This document shows positions 33,278-45,600 of a DNA stretch of 64,000 nucleotides, piece after piece. The position numbers and the translations under genes are program-made. Origin of the DNA: Lithobates sylvaticus (Eukaryota > Chordata > Amphibia > Anura > Ranidae); NCBI GenBank assembly GCA_028564925.1, contig CM053034.1, forward strand, positions 151,464,052 to 151,528,051, read 5' to 3'. Each line of letters starts with the position of its first letter. The first letter of the stretch is position 1. The notes below the pieces were generated by a model. The model worked only from the letters and a program-made list of their open reading frames with translations, made no database searches and had not been told where the DNA came from.

Positions 33278-36200
33278 ATGGAGTTTACTGAGCTCTTGTT
33301 ACTTTTTGTGCTTATGTTTTGGGAACATACCCTGAAACAGAGGCAGGAACGTCGCTATTGGATCCATCCCATCCTCCAAACACACTCCTCCAGAGGTCAA
33401 TTTGTGTTGCTGTATCAGAACTTGAGAGAGCACCCTGAAAAGTTTAAAAATTACACACGGATGAGCATCACAACGTAAGTGATAATATCCCATTACAAAC
33501 TCTGAACCCTAACCCAAATCCCACTTTTAATACTCCCAAACGCTGAACCCTAACCCTAATCCCACTTTTCCTAGTCCCAAACGCTGAACCCTAACCCTAA
33601 TCCCACTTTAAATACTCCCAAAAGCTGAACCCTAACCCTAATCCCACTTTAAATACTCCCAAACGCTGAACCCTAACCCTAATCCCACTTTTCCTAGTCC
33701 CAAACGCTGAACCCTAACCCTAATCCCACTTTAAATACTCCCAAACGCTGAACCCTAACCCTAATCCCACTTTAAATACTCCCAAACGCTGAACCCTAAC
33801 CCTAATCCCACTTTTCCTAGTCCCAAACGCTGAACCCTAACCCTAATCCCACTTTAAATACTCCCAAACGCTGAACCCTAACCCTAATCCCACTTTTCCT
33901 AGTCCCAAACGCTGAACCCTAACCCTAATCCCACTTTAAATACTCCCAAACGCTGAACCCTAACCCTAATCCCACTTTAAATACTCCCAAACGCTGAACC
34001 CTAACCCTAATCCCCCTTTTCCTAGTCCCAAACGCTGAACCCTAACCCTAATCCCACTTTTCCTAGTCCCAAATGCTGAACCCTAACCCTAATCCCACTT
34101 TAAATACTCCCAAACGCTGAACCCTAACCCTAATCCCACTTTTCCTAGTCCCAAACGCTGAACCCTAACCCTAATCCCCCTTTTCCTAGTCCCAAACGCT
34201 GAACCCTAACCCTAATCCCCCTTTTCCTAGTCCCAAACGCTGAACCCTAACCCTAATCCCACTTTTAATACTCCCAAACGCTGAACCCTAACCCTAATCC
34301 CACTTTTCCTAGTCCCAAACGCTGAACCCTAACCCTAATCCCACTTTAAATACTCCCAAACGCTGAACCCTAACCCTAATCCCACTTTTCCTAGTCCCAA
34401 ACGCTGAACCCTAACCCTAATCCCACTTTTAATACTCCCAAACGCTGAACCCTAACCCTAATCCCACTTTTCCTAGTCCCAAACGCTGAACCCTAACCCT
34501 AATCCCACTTTAAATACTCCCAAACGCTGAACCCTAACCCTAATCCCACTTTAAATACTCCCAAACGCTGAACCCTAACCCTAATCCCCCTTTTCCTAGT
34601 CCCAAACGCTGAACCCTAACCCTAATCCCACTTTAAATACTCCCAAACGCTGAACCCTAACCCTACTTTTCCTAGTCCCAAACGCTGAACCCTAACCCTA
34701 ATCCCACTTTTCCTAGTCCCAAACGCTGAACCCTAACCCTAATCCCACTTTTCCTAGTCCCAAACGCTGAACCCTAACCCTAATCCCCCTTTTCCTAGTC
34801 CCAAACGCTGAACCCTAACCCTAATCCCCCTTTTCCTAGTCCCAAACGCTGAACCCTAACCCTAATCCCACTTTTAATACTCCCAAACGCTGAACCCTAA
34901 CCCTAATCCCACTTTTCCTAGTCCCAAACGCTGAACCCTAACCCTAATCCCACTTTAAATACTCCCAAACGCTGAACCCTAACCCTAATCCCCCTTTTCC
35001 TAGTCCCAAACGCTGAACCCTAACCCTAATCCCACTTTTAATACTCCCAAATGCTGAACCCTAACCCTAATCCCACTTTTCCTAGTCCCAAACGCTGAAC
35101 CCTAACCCTAATCCCACTTTTCCTAGTCCCAAACGCTGAACCCTAACCCTAATCCCACTTTAAATACTCCCAAACGCTGAACCCTAACCCTAATCCCACT
35201 TTAAATACTCCCAAACGCTGAACCCTAACCCTAATCCCACTTTAAATACTCCCAAATGCTGAACCCTAACCCTAATCCCCCTTTTCCTAGTCCCAAACGC
35301 TGAACCCTAACCCTAATCCCACTTTTAATACTCCCAAACGCTGAACCCTAACCCTAATCCCACTTTTCCTAGTCCCAAACGCTGAACCCTAACCCTAATC
35401 CCACTTTTCCTAGTCCCAAACGCTGAACCCTAACCCTAATCCCACTTTTCCTAGTCCCAAACGCTGAACCCTAACCCTAATCCCACTTTAAATACTCCCA
35501 AACGCTGAACCCTAACCCTAATCCCCCTTTTCCTAGTCCCAAATGCTGAACCCTAACCCTAATCCCACTTTTAATACTCCCAAACGCTGAACCCTAACCC
35601 TAATCCCACTTTTCCTAGTCCCAAACGCTGAACCCTAACCCTAATCCCACTTTTCCTAGTCCCAAACGCTGAACCCTAACCCTAATCCCACTTTAAATAC
35701 TCCCAAACGCTGAACCCTAACCCTAATCCCACTTTAAATACTCCCAAACGCTGAACCCTAACCCTAATCCCACTTTAAATACTCCCAAACGCTTAACCCT
35801 AACCCTAATCCCCCTTTTCCTAGTCCCAAACGCTGAACCCTAACCCTAATCCCACTTTTAATACTGCCAAACGCTGAACCCTAACCCTAATCCCACTTTT
35901 CCTAGTCCCAAACGCTGAACCCTAACCCTAATCCCCCTTTTCCTAGTCCCAAACGCTGAACCCTAACCCTAATCCCACTTTAAATACTCCCAAACGCTGA
36001 ACCCTAACCCTAATCCCACTTTTCCTAGTCCCAAACGCTGAACCCTAACCCTAATCCCACTTTTAATACTCCCAAACGCTGAACCCTAACCCTAATCCCA
36101 CTTTTAATACTCCCAAACGCTGAACCCTAACCCTAATCCCACTTTTCCTAGTCCCAAACGCTGAACCCTAACCCTAATCCCACTTTAAATACTCCCAAAC

Positions 36201-39104
36201 GCTGAACCCTAACCCTAATCCCACTTTAAATACTCCCAAACGCTGAACCCTAACCCTAATCCCACTTTTAATACTCCCAAACTCTGAACTCTAATCCCTG
36301 GATTATGTTTTGCCGTGGATTAGCAGAAATGTATGGTTAATTTATATTTTTTTCTTTACCAGATTTGACTTTCTGCTTGACATCTTAACCCCTGACTTGT
36401 TAAGGCAGGATACCAATTGCAGGTTGGCAATATCACCATGTGAGCGTTTACTGATTACGCTAAGGTAATTTCCGTATATGCTCGAGTATAATCCGACCCA
36501 AACATAAGGGGAGGCACCTAATATCTAAAATAAAAAATGTGTAAATACAATTTCCACACAAAATGTGTAGTCTCTGGACCCAAAGGGAGCCTAAATCACA
36601 TTGCTGCAGATGTGCAGAAATGTTGGAATTAGTGGCCCCGTATCTGGCACTATAACATATACAAATAGTGGTTTACTAGCCCAAAGTGGGCCAAAAATCT
36701 GTGGAGCCAAAGTAGTTTGTGAAAAATTCATTCTCTGCTTTGGAAAATGTATTGACTCTAGTATAAGCTGAGGGGGGCCTTTTTAGACATGTGCACTGAC
36801 CAAAAAAGGGTTTATTTTCATTTTAGCTTCCTTTTTTGTTCTTTTTTTAGTCAAAATTGGGAAATGGTAAAAAGCTCAATTCGGCATTAAGAAAATCCTC
36901 AAATCACAAATGCAACATTTCGGAAATGCAAAAATGGGAAAAGAATCATTTAGGAAGTTATTACAATTCGTGAAACTAGTAATTATTCAAGCAAACAATT
37001 GCACATGTCTATTTTCAGCCTTAAAAAGTGTAACAAAAATATGTTTCGACTGGAGTATATATGGTGTATATGAATAATGAAGAAGTGGAAGTTTAAACAC
37101 ATAAGAAAATGACACCACGAATTAGAATTGTAAACTCAATAAAATTTTTATTCATTTTATTGTGAAAAATGCACCACATGTGCAAAGCCGAAAAAAATAA
37201 ATACACCATAAACCTGGTCATTATCCATAAAAAAATAAATTCACAAAAGTAAACAATAAATTAGATGAAACTCGAGTTTTTACATATTCAGAAAGGTGGG
37301 AGCAGGGTGTGTCTCCTCTAGAGGGGTGGGAGGGGGAGCTGGGACATTTGTGTAATATGGCTGCATATCAAAATGTGGGGCGGGAAAATGTTGGGGGTTT
37401 TGGGGCATTTGAAAATTCGGATAGGGGTTTTGGGACATGACGGGATACCTTGCAGCTGATGGGTAGGATTGGGAACGAGAGGGACCTTGACCCTCGTACC
37501 TGCCATAAAAATTTTGGCTTGGATTGGCCTCATATGGACCATCTCTATTTGTAATGGGTTGTTGCTGGAAATGATGGATGACCTTAAAAATTTCTGAACG
37601 CATGGAGCATTGATGCTCAGATGGAACTTTGGCCATTTGAGGAACTAAGCTTCGGGCAAAAGTTTCTAACTCTCCCCCATCTTTTTCTTGTTTTTTAAGT
37701 AGTTCTTTAACCACATCGATAAAGTCCTCAGACATTTGGTGTTTTGTTTTTTCCTTGATTTTTGCCTTTGGCTCGCCACTGGTGCTTCGGTGTTTTCGGC
37801 TTCAGTTTCCGACATTTGTGGGAAGTCTGATGCCTCAACCAATTGGCTGTTTGTCTCCCCATCCTCAGGCTCCTCCTCTGTCTCTGTTTCAATATTGCTT
37901 TCTGTACTGCAAAATGACATTTTTTTTTGAAAAACGTTAAAAATTGCAATCCTCTAAAATCAAAAACGATGTTACACAATTCTAAATAAAAAATAAAAGC
38001 ATTGACATAATAAATGTTGGTATACTTACGGTCTCATCTCCATGACGGGCTTCAGGAACATCAGCTCCTCATAATGGCAATAAACTCGCCCTCTTTTTTT
38101 GCCCGAAGATCCACTCCTTACACTATTTTGTAGAAGAAGCTCTCTTCGATAATTATCGCGCATTGTTTTCCACCTTTTTTTTAGGACATTTACTGAAATA
38201 AATTAAAATACATTTATTTTATTACAGATATCTTGGCACTGGAAATACCTATACATCATTGCACTATGAATTCAGAACAGGAATCTCAACAATTGGAGAA
38301 ATAGTCAAGCTAACATGTGATGCTATTTGGAAATTGAAAAATAATTTCATGCCAATTCCCAATCAAGAAAAATGGAAGAATGTTGCCAAGCAGTTCTGGA
38401 TCAAAACAAACTTTCCAAACTGCCTGGGAGCAATTGATGGGAAACACATTCGCCTAATAAAACCCTGTCACAGTGGTAGCCGATATTTTAATTATAAAAA
38501 ATATTTTTCTGTAGTGCTAATGGCTGTGGTTGATGCAGATTATAAATTCCTATATATTGATGTAGGAGCATTTGGCAGTTCAGCAGACTCTTTTGTTTTC
38601 ATGAATTCAACATTTGGGAAACGTCTTCAATCTAATCGACTCGATTTACCCGAAAACAAACCATTACCCGGTACACAAAGTCCAGATATGCCATTTGTTT
38701 TTGTGGCTGATGAGGCTTTTGCTATCAACGAACACTTAATGAAGCCGTACTCACGGAGGAATCTAGACACTCAGAAGAGAATCTTCAATTATCGTCTCTG
38801 TCGGGCACGTAGGCTGGTTGAATGTTCCTTTGGGATTCTTGCTAACAAATGGCAAATATTCCTAAAGCCTATCAATCTTAAGGTTGAAAATGCCTGTAAA
38901 TTAATCAAGGCAGCGTGTGTTTTGCACAATGTAGTAAGGGATAGGGATGGTGTTAATTTTGAGGACACATTGTCTCATAATTTACAACCTGCTGATTTTC
39001 CTCATGTCCGTGGTCCAACAGCAGGTTTCAGAATTCGGGAGGAATTTGCAGATTATTTTATGAGCCCTGCAGGAGCAGTCAATTGGCAACAAAATATGAT
39101 TTAA
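33278..39104 (+). CDS. Harbinger DDE transposase, three exons, apparently intact (391 aa)
   Basis: The exons are 33278-33474, 36363-36464 and 38228-39104. Introns begin GTAAGT (33475) and GTAATT (36465) and end in pyrimidine-rich tracts plus AG. The frame is kept across both joins, giving 391 codons and a TAA stop, close to vertebrate HARBI1. Exon 1 starts at an ATG followed by a hydrophobic and basic stretch (RRYWIHPILQTHSSRGQFVL). Exon 2 reads FDFLLDILTPDLLRQDTNCR. Exon 3 holds the nuclease. A polyadenylation signal AATAAA lies at 39246-39251. Intron 1 is mostly minisatellite. All three catalytic acids are present, so it may encode active protein or have been lost only recently. Confidence 0.9.
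33490..36298. repeat. 41-bp minisatellite with telomere-like units, in transposase intron 1
   Basis: About 68 copies of a 41-bp unit lie here, each containing CTGAACCCTAACCCTAATCCC. Two main variants differ in the second half: CTTTTCCTAGTCCCAAA and CTTTAAATACTCCCAAA. A third has CTTTTAATACTCC, and CCCCC replaces CCCAC in some units. Variants are mixed rather than blocked. The repeat holds two CCCTAA telomere-type hexamers but is not a telomere. Its edges sit 16 bases after the exon 1 donor and about 65 before the exon 2 acceptor. Confidence 0.95.
36471..37073. mobile_element. Decayed copy of the TA-target MITE
   Basis: CCGTATATGCTCGAGTATAA at the left and GACTGGAGTATATATGG at the right match the ends of the MITE at 5227-6037, as does GAGGCACCTAAT. 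Divergence is much greater than between the two ends of the first copy. A second MITE sits inside at 36784-37011. It lies in transposase intron 2. Confidence 0.75.
36784..37011. mobile_element. Small MITE with TAGACATGTGC ends (copy 1)
   Basis: TAGACATGTGCACTG at the left pairs with GCACATGTCTA at the right. It is 228 bp, AT-rich and non-coding. A relative with the same ends lies at 39403-39545. A clear target duplication was not found for this copy. Confidence 0.7.
38228..39104 (+). CDS. Catalytic exon of the Harbinger transposase
   Basis: This exon encodes the RNase H-fold nuclease that cuts and joins transposon ends in the nucleus. The motifs, in order, are LGAIDGKHIR (first D, near 38435), VVDADYKFLYIDVGAFGSSAD, FVFVADEAFAIN (second D, near 38708) and RRLVECSFGIL (E, near 38820), followed by CVLHNVVRDRD. 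Spacing and sequence fit the DDE_Tnp_4 family that includes HARBI1. The acceptor at 38226-38227 is only 33 bases from the oppositely oriented acceptor of the minus-strand partner gene. Confidence 0.93.
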
Positions 39105-39311
39105 TAATTACAGGGATCACATTATAATTATCATTAAGATGTTGAATCTAATTTTGGGTTTGTGTTTACAACTATATACTTAGAAACCAAACAGCATATT
39201 GTTATCTAGTTTATCTTGAAAATTCTTATTGTATTGATTAAAGACAATAAAAATATGTTTCATTCAACCTTGTTTATACTTACTTTAGGAGTTCACTAAT
39301 AACAATAATAT

Positions 39312-39402
39312 TCAGTATCTCACAAAAGTGAGTACACACCTAAGTAAAAATTTTAAAATTGTGCACAGTGTGACAATATTTTGTGTGGCCACCATGAATT
39401 CC
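39312..39402 (+). mobile_element. Tc1/mariner terminal fragment
   Basis: CAGTATCTCACAAAAGTGAG at 39313, then TGACAATATTTTGTGTGGCC near 39371, match the terminal region of a Tc1-type transposon that is common in fish and frogs. A MITE interrupts it at 39403. The remainder is not recognisable beyond about 39600, so it is a truncated relic. Confidence 0.7.
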
Positions 39403-39545
39403 TAGACATGTGCACTGGCCAAAAATTTTACTTTGACGTTTCCCTAAAAAAATTATTTTGTCTTTTTGTGTGAAATTGTTCATTAACGAATTGTTCATAA
39501 TTAGTTGAACAAACAATTCTGAACGTAACAAATTCCACATGTCTA
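39403..39545. mobile_element. Small MITE with TAGACATGTGC ends (copy 2), 8-bp duplication
   Basis: The ends TAGACATGTGCA and CCACATGTCTA are flanked by TGAATTCC at 39395-39402 and 39546-39553. The 8-bp duplication suggests mobilisation by a hAT transposase. It is 143 bp, AT-rich and non-coding. Confidence 0.8.
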
Positions 39546-39553
39546 TGAATTCC

Positions 39554-40009
39554 CAGCAACGACCTGGGACTACCATCACCTTACAAGTAAGGGCTGTGGT
39601 GGAGGGGGGGGGCTGTGTGTGTATGTACATGCATGTCCTATATACACATGTGAGGGGGGCAAAGAGAGTACAGGTGTGAGGGGGCTGAGGCACTGAAGGA
39701 CTTGGTGGGACGGCAAGTAGACATGAACCTGGGTAATTTTGGTGATCAGACTTGGGGGGGCAGGCTTAAAGCTGTATAAGGGGCCCCGCAATTTATGAAG
39801 GCTGCCATGCTCACACCACCATATTTGAATTCACTTCTGAAGTCATTGTCGGTCAAAATTATAATAATTAGTTAATTACTATTGTCTAAAAACTTGACTA
39901 TTCACAATTTTCATTGCTCAATAATTTTCAAAAAATTTGGAAATGAAAAAGTAAAGAATTTCTAAATTAGAAAATTAGCCAAAAATACATACATTCTAAG
40001 TTAGCAAAT
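39554..40009. other. Harbinger interior between gene and array, no gene
   Basis: This segment is G-rich with GT runs at first (39595-39660), then AT-rich. No reading frame, RNA gene or terminal repeat is recognisable. The first part may continue the Tc1 relic. Confidence 0.4.
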
Positions 40010-40094
40010 GTTTAGGGTTAGGGTGTTAATGTTATAGGGTTATGAGTTAGTGGTAATATTCTGCGTTTGGGACTATTAAAAGTGGGATTAGGGT
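40010..40094. repeat. Degenerate start of the inverted minisatellite array
   Basis: TTAGGGTTAGGGT, GGGTTATGAGTTAG, then CTGCGTTTGGGACTATTAAA and AGTGGGATTAGGG form one or two worn units of the 41-bp repeat in the opposite orientation to 33490-36298. The LINE entered at its right end. The array continues at 47114. Confidence 0.85.
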
Positions 40095-40192
40095 GGCCTG
40101 GACGGGACCCGAGATGGCAGCTTGCTGAGAGAGCTCCCGCACGCCAAGGACGAAACGAAGCTTCCCCCAGGGCTTAGAGGCACTTACCCACG

Positions 40193-41350
40193 ATGGGAAA
40201 GACCAACAGAAGCTCCTCCACTCCCCGCACACAAAAGGACCCGAGCACCCTCCTAAGCGGCAACATACCGGAGTTATTCCGGACCCGCCAATCCACGCAA
40301 CACGAGGCGGCGCAGGCCTCACAGGCCTCCCTAGCTACACGGAGCTCGCAGGCCTCATCCCCAGGCTCGCCTAACAGCACGGCGGAATCACTGATGGAGG
40401 GAGACGGACATAGCGCTGCACATCCGAGCCTCCTAGACCTCCAGAGGGACCTCCAGAGAGTCGCTCTGGACATTAAAAGCACTATGATGACGGCAATAAC
40501 GGACCTAAAGGAGGAGATACACTCAATGGCCCACCGCATCTCTGATGTAGAGGAAGACTCCCGGATCCATGCATCAGCAATAAGGCAAGTGCAGCAGACA
40601 TACGACCATCACCTACCACTTATGTTTGAACTCCACAGACACGTGGAAGATTTAGACAACAGGGGACGCAGACACAATGTGAGAGTGAGAGGTGTACCAG
40701 AGGGGATAGATCAGGGTGAACTACCGCATGCTGTATGCTCCATTTTCAATGACCTTCTCGGCCGACCTGCAGATACACCCATAGAAATGGAACGCCTACA
40801 CCGAGCTTTGAGACCCCCTCCACGAGACACAGAACCCCCCAGGGACATTGTGTGCTGTATTGTAAACTTTCCCCTCAAAGAGGAAATTCTCAGGAAAGCC
40901 AGGGACAGAGGCCGCATACTGTTTAATGGCAATGAAGTCAAGCTGTTCCAGGACCTTTCCCAAATCACCCTGCAAAACAGAAGATCCTTGCGCCCTCTGC
41001 TGGAAATATTGCGAACACGCAATATCCAATACAGATGGAAATTCCCCTTCTGCCTGTCTGCAACCAACAGGGGCCGTACAGCTCTCCTCAGAACCCCAGA
41101 AGATCTACCCACATTCTGCGAGCAATTGGACATCCCCCCAATGAACATCCCTGAGTGGTATGCATCTTACTTCCCCACAGAACCGTGGAAACAAGTGTCA
41201 CACGATACTTCTCCCAAGTCACAAAGACACCGTTCCAGACGTCGTAGACTGGACCCCATATCTCCTGAAGCCCGACCCCCCCGACGGGATTCATCCAGAC
41301 ATAGCCCAGGACCACCAGCCACCCCGCGCAGAAACCAACCAGGTGCATAA
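40193..41350 (+). CDS. L1-Tx1 ORF1 protein, 385 aa, intact
   Basis: This is the RNA-binding protein of the LINE. The N-terminus is Ser/Thr-rich and disordered (residues 1-80). A coiled coil spans about residues 80-150 (LQRDLQRVALDIKSTMMTAI, ISDVEEDSRIHASAIRQVQQ). The RRM begins at RRHNVRVRGVPEGID, and the C-terminal domain holds DIVCCIVNFPLKEEILRKAR. The last 70 residues are basic (SQRHRSRRRRLDP) and longer than in the ORF1 at 18726-19760. The two ORF1 proteins share layout but little sequence, so they are different families. Confidence 0.92.
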   Translation: MGKTNRSSSTPRTQKDPSTLLSGNIPELFRTRQSTQHEAAQASQASLATRSSQASSPGSPNSTAESLMEGDGHSAAHPSLLDLQRDLQRVALDIKSTMMTAITDLKEEIHSMAHRISDVEEDSRIHASAIRQVQQTYDHHLPLMFELHRHVEDLDNRGRRHNVRVRGVPEGIDQGELPHAVCSIFNDLLGRPADTPIEMERLHRALRPPPRDTEPPRDIVCCIVNFPLKEEILRKARDRGRILFNGNEVKLFQDLSQITLQNRRSLRPLLEILRTRNIQYRWKFPFCLSATNRGRTALLRTPEDLPTFCEQLDIPPMNIPEWYASYFPTEPWKQVSHDTSPKSQRHRSRRRRLDPISPEARPPRRDSSRHSPGPPATPRRNQPGA

Positions 41351-42648
41351 GATGTGACTTTCTCCAACGTCATGGGAAACTCTATCCCCCCTAAATTTTC
41401 CTTTTTTTATTTTTTTTTTTTTTCTTTTTTTGACATTGGATCGGACTGGCTCTATTCCACTACCCACAAGAACTTCTCCACTCCCACCCCCATGTCTATT
41501 TTTTCTTTTTTTTGTGTTTTTCTCTGCTTGTCTTTTTCTGCTTCCACATACAGCATCTGATCGACCCGGCAACTATCGAAACTCCATCAGATCCACAAAG
41601 CGACCACAAGTCTTCAAACGAAGTGCGACCTCCGGAACTCACCAGCAACCAACAGAAATGCACTTTAAGACCCAACATCCGAAGAGGTTCGATTTCTCAG
41701 TGACTCCTAAGTACTATAGCCGTCAACGTGAATCCAGAGACTTCCGTATATCCTCCTTAGCTAAGGTACCAGCGCACACACCCCATTGGGCACCATGCAA
41801 TGGCTCCTCGGATAGGCCACAGCAAAAGGGGAGGTTAAATACCCCGATTGCTGTGGCGGACTCCGACGACATGCTGTCAGACCTACATGGACACAATAGT
41901 TTGGTCTCGGTATCGTACCCTCTTTTTTCTCCTCTCCCCCTTTCTTTTTTCTCCTCTCCCCCCCTCCCTTTTTTCCCTTTTTCTTTCCCTTCGCCCCCGT
42001 TTCTCAGCATATAAGATGCTTTACGATTGTACTTGAGATATGTGATTTACGTGCTCATTAGCCTTACAATATATAAAATGAGTAGAATCCAGCAAACCCG
42101 CAAACGGCCAGATCTAAGTACCCAGCTCCCATGACGACACATCTTCTGTGAACCCTCGACTTTCTAAGAAGCTACATAATAACACATGCCTCTAACTGCC
42201 CTTTAGAAGCTCCTGAATACCGCTTTTCGTCCACTCAGTGCAACAGCACTGTTTCTCCCTCCAGACCACTACCCCCACATAGCAGTCCACACGGACTTGT
42301 GCTATCTTTCCGGACTCTTTCTTCCAGGTGGATAGGCACGCCTAGTCCACCTCCGGCCAATAGACCTCAGTAGTGCCCCAGAACGTACTCTGAGGCGCGT
42401 CCTCTGGACTGACCCCTACTAGATCCCCCCCGTTTTACTCCCCACCCTTTCCACTACCTTATATCCCCCTACGTCAGTACCTCCCCTAACCTAAACACTC
42501 CCCCTTCCCCTCTCCTTCCCTCACCCCCCAGGGGATCTCGCTCCTCTCTCCCCACTCCCTGCGCGCTCCTCATAGCTACCTCGTTATTCAACTGAACCCA
42601 CAAAAGGACTTCATAAGACCTCTTAAAAGCAATTAGTACTTCCTCAGT
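41351..42648 (+). other. Long spacer between ORF1 and ORF2, pyrimidine tracts
   Basis: This 1.3-kb spacer is unusually long for an L1-type element. T- and C-rich tracts lie at 41393-41430, 41499-41535 and 41920-42005. A 194-codon frame at 41430-42014 is open but has no recognisable domain and starts at a non-ATG codon, so I do not call it a gene. Confidence 0.6.
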
Positions 42649-45600
42649 ATGCAAAGTAAAACGTCCACCGACCAACTCACGCTCAAGTGCCTATCACTTA
42701 ACGTGAAAGGCTTAAATCTCCCAGAAAAAAGATCTCAAACTCTGGCGGCTCTGACCAAACACAGGGCACACTTCCTACTACTACAGGAAACACACTTCAA
42801 AACAAAAACAATCCCTAAATTGACCAACCACATATATAAACAAGTTCTCCACTCTACAAACCCTATCTCCAAAACCAAAGGGGTATCTATTTTGATTTCA
42901 AAACTGGCAGACTTTCAGCTTACAGACTCGATCATTGATCAGGAAGGCAGATACATTTTTATAAAGGGCAAATACGCCTCCAAACCAATTACGATAGCAA
43001 ATGTCTACTGCCCAAATGAACACCAAGTAACATTCTTTAGAAAAGTTTGCGACTTACTAAGCACATTTCAGGAAGGTATATTGATACTAGGGGGCGACTT
43101 CAACACACCACTGAATCCTACACTAGACTCATCCACTGGCACCTCGGCCCTCCCATTCAAGGCTTTGAGACAAATCAAACTCCAACTACAGTACCTATCC
43201 CTCCACGACACATGGCGCACTCTATATCCGACGGTTAAGGATTACACTTTTTTCTCCTTCCCACACCAAAAATACTCCAGAATTGATTACATATTTCTAT
43301 CCCAGACAGACCTATCATCATTGTCACATGCTACCATCGAACCAATGTTCCTATCTGACCACCACCCCATCACAATGACTTTGACTTTCCCAGAGACCAA
43401 AAAAACAACCAAAACCTGGAAACTGAACCCCTCTCTCCTAAAAGACACTGAGGTACTAAAACAAATCAACGACCGACTCCATTTATATTTCCAGGAAAAT
43501 GACACCGCAGATATTGCCCCTACTACACTCTGGGAGGCACATAAATGTGTAATAAGAGGGAAACTTATAACCTTAGCTACTGCGGCAAAAAAAAGAAGAC
43601 AGACACAGATCACGTTACTCATCCAGACAATCAATCGTCTCGAGACAGCCCACAAACTATCAACTTCCCAAACCACTCTACAAGACTTACTGCACGCCCG
43701 ATCCACACTGAAGGAAGAACTAGGGAAACACACCAGACGGAGGTACATTCTCCAACAAAAAGTGTTCTACGAACACGGTAACAAAAGTGGAAGACTGTTA
43801 GCACGAACTATACAAACTGATAAAACGTCAACCATAATCCACCATTTAAACTCTGATCAGGGGACTACTTTATCTAAAAATGAAGACATAGCCTCACACT
43901 TTGAGAAATTCTACTCTAGTCTATATAACTTACCACAAAGCAAGCCGAACTCGCCCAATGCCATTGACCGCACCTCCCAAATAAAAGAGTTCCTGTCCCA
44001 ATACTGCCCTAAGCCAATATCACAACAACAAGCCGAAACCCTAGAAGCACCACTATCCAAGACAGAACTCATTCTAGCCATGAAACAAATGAAGACAGGA
44101 AAGAGCCCAGGCCCAGATGGTCTATCCTTAATATATTACAAAACCTTTGCAGACCAACTATCACACAGAATGCTATCGACCTTCAACTCCTTCTCAGATC
44201 CATCCACCTCCCCAGGACATATGCTAGAAGCACATATAACGGTCATACCTAAACCAAACAAAGATCCCTCGCGAGTATCCAATTATAGGCCCATTTCTCT
44301 GCTCAATGTAGATATAAAATTATATGCCAAAATAATCTCAAACAGATTACTACCCCTGATCCCCAATCTCATTTCCACTGACCAAGTGGGCTTTATCCCT
44401 GGCAGGGAGGCCAGAGATAACACCATACGCACCCTAAATATCCATCACTGGCTTACCTCGACTGAGACTAAAGGATTTCTTCTATCCCTCGACGCTGAGA
44501 AGGCGTTCGACAGGGTGGCTTGGGACTATATGCGTGAGGTACTGAAAGGTGTTGGTCTCTTACCCCGCATGCTTACGCACATTAACGCTCTCTACACTAA
44601 TCCCTCAGCGAGAGTGAAAGCGAATAGCCTCCTGTCGAACGCCTTCCCAATAAGCAATGGAACTCGCCAGGGATGCCCATTATCCCCACTCATTTTTGTA
44701 CTCACGTTGGAACCGCTGCTAAACAGACTGAGGGCTAACTCTGACATTCGGGGGATAACGATCAATAACAAAGAATACAAAGTAGCCGCGTTCGCGGACG
44801 ATATCTTACTGACAATGCAATCACCACGAACCTCCCTGCCAAACCTTTTACAAGACATTAACCACTTTGGCCGCCTGTCCAATCTAAAAATTAATTTTTC
44901 TAAGTCCCACGCACTGAATATATCCCTTCCCCCACAAGAAGTGAAACACTGCCAAGATGCCTTCCCCTTCCAGTGGAAAGAAGAAACTATTACATACCTT
45001 GGCATAGAAATCCCCAGACGCCTCACGAATTTATACAAATGTAATTTTTTGCACGCCCTGACCAAAATTCAATCAGACCTTAAAACTTGGACCAACCTCA
45101 ATGTCTCCTGGTTTGGCCGCTCGGCATTGATAAAAATGATCATTCTCCCCCGCCTTCTCTACCTCATGCAGACAATTCCAATAGCCGTGCCCCCCACCTT
45201 CTTCGCAACCTATAAAACAGCTTGCTCAACATTCATATGGAAAGGTAGTCCCCCAAGAATTAAATACGCACGCCTGACCAACGCTAAAACCAAGGGAGGG
45301 ATTGCACTCCCGGATCTGTATCGGTACTATCTGGCATGTCACCTTTCCAGAGTGATAGACTGGAAAACCCATAAACATGGGAAATGCTGGGTGAACTTAG
45401 AAAATTCCTTCCTGAACAAACCCCTACATCTCCTTCCTTGGATCTCCCCAAAGCACTGGCCCCTACCAAGCAAACAACACCCACTTATTCACCCTACGCT
45501 AGCGGCCTTAAATACTGCTATGAAACGTTATAAGGTTTCCTCAAGACCAGGACCACTGACTCCATTAAGAGGAAACCCTGATTTCCCTCCGGGTGACACA

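Noticed and set aside
33490-36298. CRISPR-like or true telomeric array
   Set aside because: The units are continuous 41-bp repeats with no unique spacers, so it is not CRISPR. Each unit has only two telomere hexamers within a longer non-telomeric unit, and coding DNA lies on both sides, so it is not a chromosome end.
41430-42014. A 194-codon frame in the LINE spacer as a possible third ORF
   Set aside because: It begins at a non-ATG codon, is dominated by Ser, Pro and Phe from pyrimidine tracts, and has no recognisable domain.
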